From the NCBI GenBank assembly GCA_027073945.1, contig JALTEL010000615.1, forward strand, positions 1 to 5,584: DNA of 5,584 bases, read 5' to 3'. This document shows, piece by piece, positions 1 to 5,580 of the stretch. The notes beneath the pieces are model-generated. The model was not told where the DNA came from and did not search any database. It worked only from the letters and a program-made list of their open reading frames with translations. Origin of the DNA: Caldifarciminota bacterium (GTDB taxonomy: Bacteria; WOR-3; Hydrothermia; UBA1063; CAJXJZ01). The position numbers and the translations under genes are program-made. The stretch's first letter is position 1. Every line of letters begins with the position of its first letter.

Positions 1-236
1 TAAGTTACCAATTTGATGATAAAAAATTTGTATCTTCGGTTAATTCAGAAAAATATATCTGTAACCCGTTAATTACATTGGATTTTTTAGCAAGTTACTC
101 CATTTTCGCGCAACATTTAAGTATTAATAAACTATTAGTAGTAGTTATATATTCTTATTGAGTACTGCAACAAAAAAATAAAATTTAGCAGACATGGCTA
201 TTTTTACTTAATTTTCAAGAGGTTAATCCAAGTCCA
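1..236. other. A+T-rich intergenic stretch, no gene recognised
   Basis: This is the outer half of the 477 bases after the last gene. All frames are broken by frequent stops, and no tRNA or conserved RNA fold is recognisable. It is strongly A+T-rich. Two small signals are visible. CTTATTGAG at 154-162 recurs at both ends of the adjacent palindrome. GACATGGCTAT at 191-201 is the exact reverse complement of a stretch inside the insertion-sequence-like end at 5477-5487. The left edge carries one copy of a 13-bp direct repeat. It is probably decayed mobile-element or intergenic DNA. Confidence 0.5.
2..14 (+). repeat. 13-bp direct repeat, left copy
   Basis: AAGTTACCAATTT occurs here and again, identically, at 486-498, where it encodes codons near the end of the deoxynucleoside kinase gene. 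The copies flank 471 bp that contain the large palindrome. They may be a target duplication or the trace of a duplicated gene end. Chance is not excluded because the sequence is A+T-rich. Confidence 0.4.
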
Positions 237-244
237 AGTAAGTT

Positions 245-485
245 CTCAATAAGTCCTGGCAACTTCGATGTAACCGATCACAGGGTGCTTCTTTTTCCAA
301 CATGCTCTCGCCCTTTGTTTTCTAAGGTTTTTGCAGCATAGGACCCTCCCTGTTCTCCTCCGCTGCGCTCCGGAGCCAGGGTTTCCAATGCTGCAAAAAC
401 CAAGAAAACTACAGGGCTAACGCAAATCGTTTCCAAAAGAAGCACCCTGTGGTCGGTTACCAAAATAAAGCCTCCACTTATTGAG
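245..485. repeat. large imperfect palindrome (MITE-like or structured element)
   Basis: Two long arms pair across a short centre. CTCAATAAGT at 245-254 pairs with 476-485. GTAACCGA at 270-277 pairs with 453-460 at the same spacing. CACAGGGTGCTTCTTTT, from 279, is matched almost base for base up to 435-451. GGTTTTTGCAGCAT, ending at 339, pairs with ATGCTGCAAAAACC at 388-401, and ACCCT at 343-347 pairs with 378-382. The apex is G+C-rich and can itself fold (CTCCG 358-362 with CGGAG 371-375). Weaker matching continues outward to 237 and 493. The arms carry mismatches and small gaps, so they have diverged. The right arm overlaps the last codons of the kinase gene. It may be a non-autonomous miniature element. 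In RNA it would make a very large hairpin after the operon, which could end transcription or protect the message. Confidence 0.75.
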
Positions 486-1062
486 AAGTTACCAATTTTG
501 TTTCCAATCCATCGATTCCATTGCGAAAATCTACATTATTGCTGTCTATGGTCACTGTTGATATTGTATGGGATAATTCTTTGATGCGAAGGGAAATAGC
601 CCGACTTAATGATTTAAGATAACTAATGGAAATAGAGAACTCCACATCACGGCTTCGCTCTCTAATTCGGCGTAACAATATCTCTTCCGGACATAGAAGA
701 TGGACAATTTTAAAAGGTAAACCTATTTCTTGTTGAAGTTCTTGGATAATTTGCATAAAAATTTTATGTCTGTCCTCCGTAAGGTTTATATCCGCATAAG
801 CCATGTCCAGGAATAGCGAATAATCACAGGCGAGGACCTGACTATTTTTTTTCTTTTTTATGGCGTGGTAATGTTGGAGAAGAAAAGTGATTTCGGTTTC
901 AAAAGAGTATGTTAGTGGATCTTTGTAAAAGTCTTTATAAAAAGGATTTTTGAAAAAATCTTCAAAAACTGGCGTGTAGCCTTTGCGTACTAAACCTGTG
1001 CACAATGTAGTTTTGCCAGATGCAATATTACCACAGATTTCAAGACGGTTTTCTTGCAACAT
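478..1062 (-). CDS. deoxynucleoside kinase-family protein
   Basis: This 194-residue protein resembles the deoxynucleoside kinases (dNK/dGK/dCK family), which phosphorylate deoxynucleosides to monophosphates using ATP. Visible elements are the P-loop GNIASGKTT (11-19), a Glu in the position of the catalytic base (E34 in FEDFFKNPF), the substrate helix SFETEITFLLQHY (53-65), DYSLFLDMAYA (80-90) where most members have an E/D-R-S motif, and an Arg-rich lid RIRERSRDVE (132-141). Two substrate-site positions look changed: the base-contacting Gln of the family appears to be E57, and the Arg of the DRS motif is Y81. The start codon overlaps the stop of the preceding gene (TAATG) and has no convincing ribosome binding site, so translation is probably coupled. 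The last few codons lie in the palindrome arm. The family call is firm; the substrate is unknown. Confidence 0.85.
   Translation of the reverse strand: MLQENRLEICGNIASGKTTLCTGLVRKGYTPVFEDFFKNPFYKDFYKDPLTYSFETEITFLLQHYHAIKKKKNSQVLACDYSLFLDMAYADINLTEDRHKIFMQIIQELQQEIGLPFKIVHLLCPEEILLRRIRERSRDVEFSISISYLKSLSRAISLRIKELSHTISTVTIDSNNVDFRNGIDGLETKLVTSQ
486..498 (+). repeat. 13-bp direct repeat, right copy
   Basis: This second copy of AAGTTACCAATTT lies inside the 3' end of the kinase gene (Lys-Leu-Val-Thr on the minus strand), directly against the outer end of the palindrome's right arm. If the block between the copies is an insertion, only the last kinase codons (Ser-Gln-stop) would come from the inserted DNA. 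Confidence 0.4.
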
Positions 1063-2045
1063 TATTTTTGCTTATTAAGAGTTTCATATTGTTTTAATTT
1101 TGCTTCCAATTTCTTTATTCTTCTATCTTGTTTCTCTATTAAATTAACAAACTTATTATCCAATTTCTTTATTTTATTTTTGTATTTCTTTAATGGAGCA
1201 ACTATCATATCATAAGAATGATCTATATAATTTCGTTGAAGGTTCCATGAACTAAATAGAATCGTTACGATAGATATAATTAAAGCAGCACCAGCAATCA
1301 AACTACCGACTAGTATTCTCCGAACCGACTTTTCTGCATTTTTAGCGGATTCTTTTGCGTTTTTAGCAGATGCTTCAGCCTGTTTTATGGCATCTGGTAT
1401 GGAACTGGCAACAACATCACTTGGATGATTTTTTAATGCCTTTTTAAGATAATAGTCTAATTCCTTATATTTTTTATTGTCTGGGAATGGAACAAATTTT
1501 TCACTACAATTAATAGGACTGGTTTTAGTGAATTCTATCCAAATAAGTTCCTCGTTATAATGAAATACATATTCATTGCTGGTTAAATTATGAAGCGGTA
1601 TATTTATCTTGCCCTCGAAACCTGGATCAACTAATGGACCAGTGCCAAGTAGCAATCCTCTATATACATGCGTAATTTTCAAATTGAAACGTATGGCAAT
1701 ATAATCTGGCAATCTAAATGTCGGCTCTATACCAACAAAAGCAATAGAATTGGGTCTTAACGGAAATTTATCACCGTCATGTTTTAGATAAACACTTTTA
1801 AATTCCTTTGTTTCTTCATCCCAATATTTACTTTCTCCTTTAATTCTAGCAGCATAAGATGCTGACTTAAGATCTCCTTCATAAAAAGGATATACCATCC
1901 CGGTCTTAATCACATATTTCCGAATATCTGCCGAATTTAGGAGCGCAGGTGCAATATCGGGAAAGGGATCTGACTGTTTGTATAGGTCAAATCTTTTGTA
2001 TGCTTCATCATCGGTCGATGCAAATGTTTCTTGTGACTTAGCCAT
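1062..2045 (-). CDS. dCTP deaminase/dUTPase-fold protein with membrane anchor and coiled coil
   Basis: In this 327-residue protein, residues about 40-175 match the dCTP deaminase/trimeric dUTPase fold: VYPFYEGDLKSASYAARI (51-68) resembles the N-terminal strand region, and LLLGTGPLVDPGFEGKINIP (131-150) with LHNLTS is the family's core turn. The residues that make a deaminase appear absent. The SSxAR motif is replaced around 121-127 (NLKITHV), and the catalytic Glu that follows the DPGF turn aligns with P150. A Lys/Ala-rich helix (212-240) leads to one hydrophobic segment (about 244-266), then a charged coiled coil (about 282-325). The fold is normally trimeric, so a membrane-anchored trimer is likely. 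I infer a nucleotide-binding sensor or scaffold rather than an enzyme. An AGGAG site lies 6 bases before the ATG, and the start overlaps the synthetase stop by 8 bases. The gene is very A+T-rich. Confidence 0.8.
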   Translation of the reverse strand: MAKSQETFASTDDEAYKRFDLYKQSDPFPDIAPALLNSADIRKYVIKTGMVYPFYEGDLKSASYAARIKGESKYWDEETKEFKSVYLKHDGDKFPLRPNSIAFVGIEPTFRLPDYIAIRFNLKITHVYRGLLLGTGPLVDPGFEGKINIPLHNLTSNEYVFHYNEELIWIEFTKTSPINCSEKFVPFPDNKKYKELDYYLKKALKNHPSDVVASSIPDAIKQAEASAKNAKESAKNAEKSVRRILVGSLIAGAALIISIVTILFSSWNLQRNYIDHSYDMIVAPLKKYKNKIKKLDNKFVNLIEKQDRRIKKLEAKLKQYETLNKQK

Positions 2046-3087
2046 TAACTACTCCTGATGACGATGTATTTATATCAGAAAAATTCGAAAAAATCTTAGA
2101 CGATTCTGGCCCGAAGCCAAGTAGATCAATCGTAAAGCCTATTTGTTTTTCTACTATTTTCACAAAACCTTTCCAGTAAAAATCTTTCGTTGCTATTTGC
2201 TCTGATAAGTAATCCAAATGGTTCAACACGATCCTCGTGGGTCTGTTGACAACAATAGCTTGCCTCACAATTTCAGGGTCAAATCGGGCCACCCGCCTCA
2301 ACCTTTTAGTTACACTCGTCATCTCTTCAATTTTCTCTGAATGCCCACCCTCTCTTGTGATGGTCGCCCAATCAATTTCATTTGGCAAGGGGCCAGATGT
2401 ACCTGCAACTCTTATGGGAAATGCCCTTATCACCAGCACAATATCATCAACATCCAAGGGACTTAATCCAGTTTCAGACAGGAAGGCCGCTGCTGTTGTA
2501 TCACGGCTTGTTACAAAGGGGAAAAATCTGGAATGCAGCGGGGAAAGTCCAAACCCCTGAGTTCCTTCTATTATGATACGTTCATTTTGGTCTAATGCTG
2601 TACGCAACAATTCCGGGACAGATGTACGAAACCTGATTAACTCCGCAACATCTTTTGCAAACAGGACATTCTCCCTGTTGATCCGGGCTGCCACTGCCGC
2701 TCCCGTACCACTGCCGGTAGAACTGATTTTATCAACGAGCCCACCCCTTTTTTCACGATCTTTGTACTCAGGAGTAATGATAACGGCATCAGGATCAATA
2801 AACAGCCTGTTTTCATCAATACCGGTTTCATGTATCTCTTTAAAAAGAATCTCAAGGTCGATATAGCTGCCTGCACAGATGACGAGTTTAACCTCGGGAA
2901 GAATAGAGGCTGTTGGAAGCTGCTGAAATATGCGCGCATTTCCCTGCTCATCAATCACTGTATGACCGGAGTTGGGACCACCGCATCTTACGGCAAATCC
3001 AGCCTTCATCTCCCTGGCAAGATAGTGTGCAACCTTTCCTTTCCCCTCTGAACCAAACTGACCTCCCACAACAATGCTTACAGGCAT
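2038..3087 (-). CDS. PurZ-like adenylosuccinate synthetase homologue
   Basis: This 349-residue protein belongs to the adenylosuccinate synthetase (PurA) family, which joins aspartate to a 6-oxopurine nucleotide. Bacterial PurA is about 430 residues; this length fits the short archaeal and phage forms. The P-loop is GGQFGSEGKGK (8-18) with Ser13 where PurA has the catalytic Asp13; a small residue here is the known hallmark of PurZ, which uses dGMP to make N6-succino-2-amino-dAMP for 2-aminoadenine DNA. Other conserved parts are NSGHT with catalytic His42, STGSGTG (123-129), EGTQGFG (174-180), FVTSRDTTAAA (191-201), the loop VTKRLRR (259-265) and FGPESS (325-330). The guanine-recognition TKxD of PurA is NHLD (289-292), so the phosphoryl donor may not be GTP. 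A strong Shine-Dalgarno site precedes the ATG, one base after the upstream stop. Canonical PurA is unlikely because of Ser13. Whether the substrate is dGMP is inferred. Confidence 0.85.
   Translation of the reverse strand: MPVSIVVGGQFGSEGKGKVAHYLAREMKAGFAVRCGGPNSGHTVIDEQGNARIFQQLPTASILPEVKLVICAGSYIDLEILFKEIHETGIDENRLFIDPDAVIITPEYKDREKRGGLVDKISSTGSGTGAAVAARINRENVLFAKDVAELIRFRTSVPELLRTALDQNERIIIEGTQGFGLSPLHSRFFPFVTSRDTTAAAFLSETGLSPLDVDDIVLVIRAFPIRVAGTSGPLPNEIDWATITREGGHSEKIEEMTSVTKRLRRVARFDPEIVRQAIVVNRPTRIVLNHLDYLSEQIATKDFYWKGFVKIVEKQIGFTIDLLGFGPESSKIFSNFSDINTSSSGVVNG
2052..2056 (-). promoter_or_regulatory. ribosome binding site of the dCTP deaminase-like gene
   Basis: AGGAG on the minus strand lies 6 bases before the ATG at 2045. 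It is inside the end of the synthetase gene and supports this start, which gives the 8-base overlap ATGGCTAA. Confidence 0.8.
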
Positions 3088-3088
3088 A

Positions 3089-5140
3089 TCATACCTCTCT
3101 AAGAATGTTATTCATCTGGTTCAAGATATCTCGTCCATCTTTTGTATTAATCAGGCAGTGATGAGCCAAATTGCCCACTACATCAGGGTGCATCCCGCCT
3201 GCATATTCTTTGGAGATTTCAGCAATTGCTTCTGATAAGGGTTCTCTGCCTTTTCCTCCATGATTTGCATGCGATGAGGCGATATTAATATGATGAAACG
3301 CTGGTCCATACGTTTCAACCATTAACGCATGGTCTTCGGGACGGGATAAACCCGTAATAACCGCAAACTGGGAATGATTAATCATCTTAATGATTTTTTT
3401 CCCTGAATATCGGTTGCCCATATCGACAACATTAAAATGACCCCCCTTGGAATTTGCAGTCCCGGTTTCCTCTCCTTCTACCCTCATTTTTTCAATAATA
3501 TCATCATAAGACACATAATAATAGCCTTGGTTGACCAAATAGTTGACAACATCTGATTCCCAGACGTACGTACCGCTGACCCCGATAATTTTTCTTGAAA
3601 GCCAAGACTTGTAATCTGCGTTGAGGTCAGGGATGATGAGATACTCCTCATCTTCATTGCCCAGTGCCTCATACATACCTACCCAGAAAAAATGAGCTAC
3701 TATGGCTGAAGTGATGGCATCCAGCTCATCGTGGCTTACATCGCCATGAGCAAACTCCCCTGTAATTCCAAATTCTTTCAGACCCTCAACAAGATAATCC
3801 AGGCCCGCCTGCTTGCGGGGTATGGCCATTATATCCTGGGCAGCACCTGGATAGCTTTCTATAACCGGGATACCTAATTCCCTGAATTTGGCCGCAAGGA
3901 GCATGCCCCTTCTGGTCAGTTTCTGCATACTGTTAATAAGACAGGGGTAACTTGAAATGCCTCTCCTTTTCAGAATCCTCTCACACTCTCTGGTAATACC
4001 GAACTCATTCCTGAAGGGATCATCATCAAAAAAATCTGTTCGTCCCCTTGGAATGCTTAATGGAGAGTCAATCGAAACAATATCAGCGCCTGCCTCAATG
4101 GCCAATTTTATTATTTCTTCATCAGTTTTAACGCGACAAGTTACCGCCTGGTTTCCCTTTAATATACAAAAGCCCGTTTCTCTCTCCTCTGATGAAACAA
4201 GGTCTATGCCTGCTGCACAATAATTATCAAGAGAAAAAATTTTATTGAGATCATAATAAGTAATTAGGGGTTTAATATTACCAGTGAAAGGTGGTATGTA
4301 TATTCTATAGGCATTGGCTGAATCTTTTTGTTCTACCCATTCTATGGTGCTCGACCGCTCTGAAAAATCAGGTTTCTTCCGCACTGATACAGGAAGTTTT
4401 TTCTTTTTAAAATATCGGGTTATACACGTATCAAGGATACATTTCATTCCCTCGATATCAGCATGATTGTATTCTATCAGCCTTTGCATGGCCTTTAAAT
4501 CGCCACGGCGGTACTTGTGCCAGAGAATCGGAGCTGCTTCACCCAGCATACCTTCAATATCGGACTCTCTTATAAAACCTATTTCTCTCTCTATTTTTTT
4601 CTGCCCTCCGGTCAAATCGACACGTTTGGCAAAGTAACGAAGGTCAATATGCACAGGCGGAATAACGATATTCTGAAAATGTTTCTTTATGAACTTCAGA
4701 TCAAATAATGTCCCATTAAAGGTTACGATTACTTTTGCCCCAGCAAGAACCGAACGTAGTTCTGTATCATCCTGCCCGTTGATATAGACACCGTACCGGG
4801 TATCAAGCGACCACCCAACTATTGTGATCTGGTCATAATACAGGCTGAGTCCGGTTGTTTCGATGTCAAGAAAAAGCACTTCTGTGGGGAACTCCAGAGC
4901 AATTCTATAATATTCTGCATTGGAGAGATTCTTGGCGAAAAACTCCATATCCCCCTTGTTATAAGCTGTGAATGATTCAGAAAGGATTGATTCAGATTCT
5001 TGCTGAGTATTATCAAAAAGGGAACGCTGTCTCGGCAAGGCGGTTATATACTGGCCCCAGGTCAATATGCCACGGCGCCACATGGCCTCTTCTGTCTTGG
5101 TGCCTATGCCTTTCAGGTGTTGGAATGTGCAAGTCAGCAT
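3089..5140 (-). CDS. RNase H-like exonuclease / DUF429 nuclease / degenerate nucleotide kinase fusion
   Basis: This 683-residue protein has three parts. Residues 1-32 look like a helix-hairpin-helix entry (HLKGIGTKTEEAMWRRGI). Residues about 86-240 match the YprB-type RNase H-like domain (RNase_H_2, DEDD exonuclease fold), with DIETTG (D92, E94), FNGTLFD (D147) and YNHADIEG (D228). Residues about 307-505 match DUF429, a predicted RNase H-fold nuclease, with GIDL (D313), IDSPLS (D358), IESYP (E428) and HDELDAI (D471, D474). Residues about 516-683 resemble dephospho-CoA kinase-like nucleotide kinases, but the P-loop is GVSGTYVWESD (520-530) with no GK[S/T], so ATP binding is probably lost. Both nuclease sites keep their acidic residues. 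The start matches the usual N-terminus of such proteins, though its ribosome binding site is weak. It lies 26 bases after the helicase remnant and one base before the PurZ-like gene. A nucleic-acid-processing role is inferred; the target is unknown. Confidence 0.85.
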   Translation of the reverse strand: MLTCTFQHLKGIGTKTEEAMWRRGILTWGQYITALPRQRSLFDNTQQESESILSESFTAYNKGDMEFFAKNLSNAEYYRIALEFPTEVLFLDIETTGLSLYYDQITIVGWSLDTRYGVYINGQDDTELRSVLAGAKVIVTFNGTLFDLKFIKKHFQNIVIPPVHIDLRYFAKRVDLTGGQKKIEREIGFIRESDIEGMLGEAAPILWHKYRRGDLKAMQRLIEYNHADIEGMKCILDTCITRYFKKKKLPVSVRKKPDFSERSSTIEWVEQKDSANAYRIYIPPFTGNIKPLITYYDLNKIFSLDNYCAAGIDLVSSEERETGFCILKGNQAVTCRVKTDEEIIKLAIEAGADIVSIDSPLSIPRGRTDFFDDDPFRNEFGITRECERILKRRGISSYPCLINSMQKLTRRGMLLAAKFRELGIPVIESYPGAAQDIMAIPRKQAGLDYLVEGLKEFGITGEFAHGDVSHDELDAITSAIVAHFFWVGMYEALGNEDEEYLIIPDLNADYKSWLSRKIIGVSGTYVWESDVVNYLVNQGYYYVSYDDIIEKMRVEGEETGTANSKGGHFNVVDMGNRYSGKKIIKMINHSQFAVITGLSRPEDHALMVETYGPAFHHINIASSHANHGGKGREPLSEAIAEISKEYAGGMHPDVVGNLAHHCLINTKDGRDILNQMNNILREV
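3094..3100 (-). promoter_or_regulatory. ribosome binding site of the PurZ-like gene
   Basis: AGAGAGG on the minus strand lies 6 bases before the ATG at 3087. It is embedded in the last codons of the nuclease fusion gene and fixes the start. The two genes read TGA-T-ATG across the junction, so they share a transcript. Confidence 0.85.
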
Positions 5141-5166
5141 GTTGCATCCATATCCAGCGAGTCAAA

Positions 5167-5445
5167 TTACCAGCCTTGCGCCAGTATCTTTTTCTTTTCC
5201 TCTTCATTCAGGACCAGGGCGCAGCTCTCCCAGTCTATATCTTCCACCCTGTTGTATTTCTCATCAAAGGGATGGGCTGGTTGCACAGAGTCAATAAGTT
5301 TCCTTGCCTCTTCAACCTTGCCATTGGCAACATCTATCCACACATCTTCAAGGATATCCGGTACCTGTCCAAAAAGGCCATGAATGTCCTCCAGCCTGCT
5401 TGACAAAAATTCATGCACCCTGTCCTCTACAGAACCAAGTAGCAC
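5167..5445 (-). pseudogene. C-terminal remnant of a SNF2-type helicase
   Basis: The 92 residues read like the extreme C-terminus of large SNF2/RapA-type helicases: SVEDRVHEFLSSRLEDI followed by LFGQVPDILEDVWIDVA, then HPF...DWESCALVL and a terminal QGW. Such helicases are around 1000 residues and occur in DISARM-like and other methyltransferase-linked defence loci. The frame opens at a GTG codon (5445) that has no ribosome binding site. An in-frame TAA lies two codons upstream at 5449-5451, inside the insertion-sequence-like DNA. The ATP-binding and helicase motifs are not in this window. The neat loss of the 5' part at the boundary points to disruption by insertion, and the rest may lie beyond the mobile element. 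The fragment is unlikely to act as a helicase alone. DISARM membership is only a possibility. Confidence 0.75.
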
Positions 5446-5450
5446 ATGTT

Positions 5451-5456
5451 ATTATA
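5451..5456 (-). promoter_or_regulatory. possible outward -10 box at the element end
   Basis: The minus strand reads TATAAT, a perfect consensus -10 hexamer, just inside the mobile element and pointing into the operon. A start about 5444 would transcribe the remnant and all downstream genes. The only good -35 (TTGACA, 5489-5484) is 27 bases upstream, too far for a standard promoter, so activity is uncertain. No better promoter for the operon is visible in the window. Confidence 0.3.
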
Positions 5457-5461
5457 TCCTA

Positions 5462-5497
5462 AATTGAGCGATTTTTATAGCCATGTCAATTGAGCGA
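5462..5497 (+). repeat. pair of AATTGAGCGA terminal boxes
   Basis: AATTGAGCGA occurs at 5462-5471 and 5488-5497, a 10-bp exact direct repeat with a 26-bp period. It is placed just inside the presumed element boundary and probably serves as transposase binding sites. Confidence 0.6.
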
Positions 5498-5518
5498 AAA
5501 ATTCTGGCATCAGATTAT
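5490..5518 (+). promoter_or_regulatory. possible promoter for a plus-strand gene beyond the window
   Basis: TTGAGC (5490-5495) and GATTAT (5513-5518) are separated by 17 bases, a plausible sigma-70 arrangement. It overlaps the second terminal box, so a bound transposase could repress its own promoter. Confidence 0.3.
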
Positions 5519-5571
5519 CATGATTTAGAAAAAAGTGTAATTTTAGACTAGAAAATTAACCAAAATTCTCT

Positions 5572-5580
5572 AAGAGGAAA
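5572..5580 (+). promoter_or_regulatory. ribosome binding site leading out of the window
   Basis: AAGAGGAAA followed by TTAA at the very end is a good Shine-Dalgarno site at the right distance for a start codon at or just beyond 5585. It suggests a plus-strand gene, probably the transposase of the insertion element. Confidence 0.5.

Noticed and set aside
1..60. Remnant coding sequence on the minus strand at the left edge
   Set aside because: The longest open stretch is about 30 codons, has no start, and does not resemble any protein I know.
278..463. 61-codon minus-strand open frame inside the palindrome
   Set aside because: It is a by-product of the inverted repeat, with no ribosome binding site and no recognisable protein features.
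245..485. Retron-type RNA or CRISPR array
   Set aside because: No reverse transcriptase is nearby and there are no regularly spaced repeats, only one long inverted repeat.
245..485. Simple intrinsic terminator
   Set aside because: The hairpin is far too long and lacks a typical short G+C stem followed by a T run on the minus strand; it may still affect transcription.
2038..3087. Housekeeping PurA
   Set aside because: It is about 80 residues shorter than bacterial PurA, lacks the catalytic Asp, has an altered guanine-binding motif, and sits in an accessory operon.
2237..3161. Several plus-strand open frames of 64-107 codons opposite the PurZ-like gene and the end of the nuclease gene
   Set aside because: They lie antisense to a strongly supported coding region, show no domain, and lack convincing start signals.
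4972..5403. Overlapping plus-strand frames of 76-143 codons
   Set aside because: They oppose the start of the nuclease fusion and the helicase remnant, whose minus-strand translations are clearly conserved-looking proteins.
5167..5447. ATG at 5447 (minus) as start of the helicase fragment
   Set aside because: That frame runs into TAG after six codons; the helicase frame is the one through GTG 5445.
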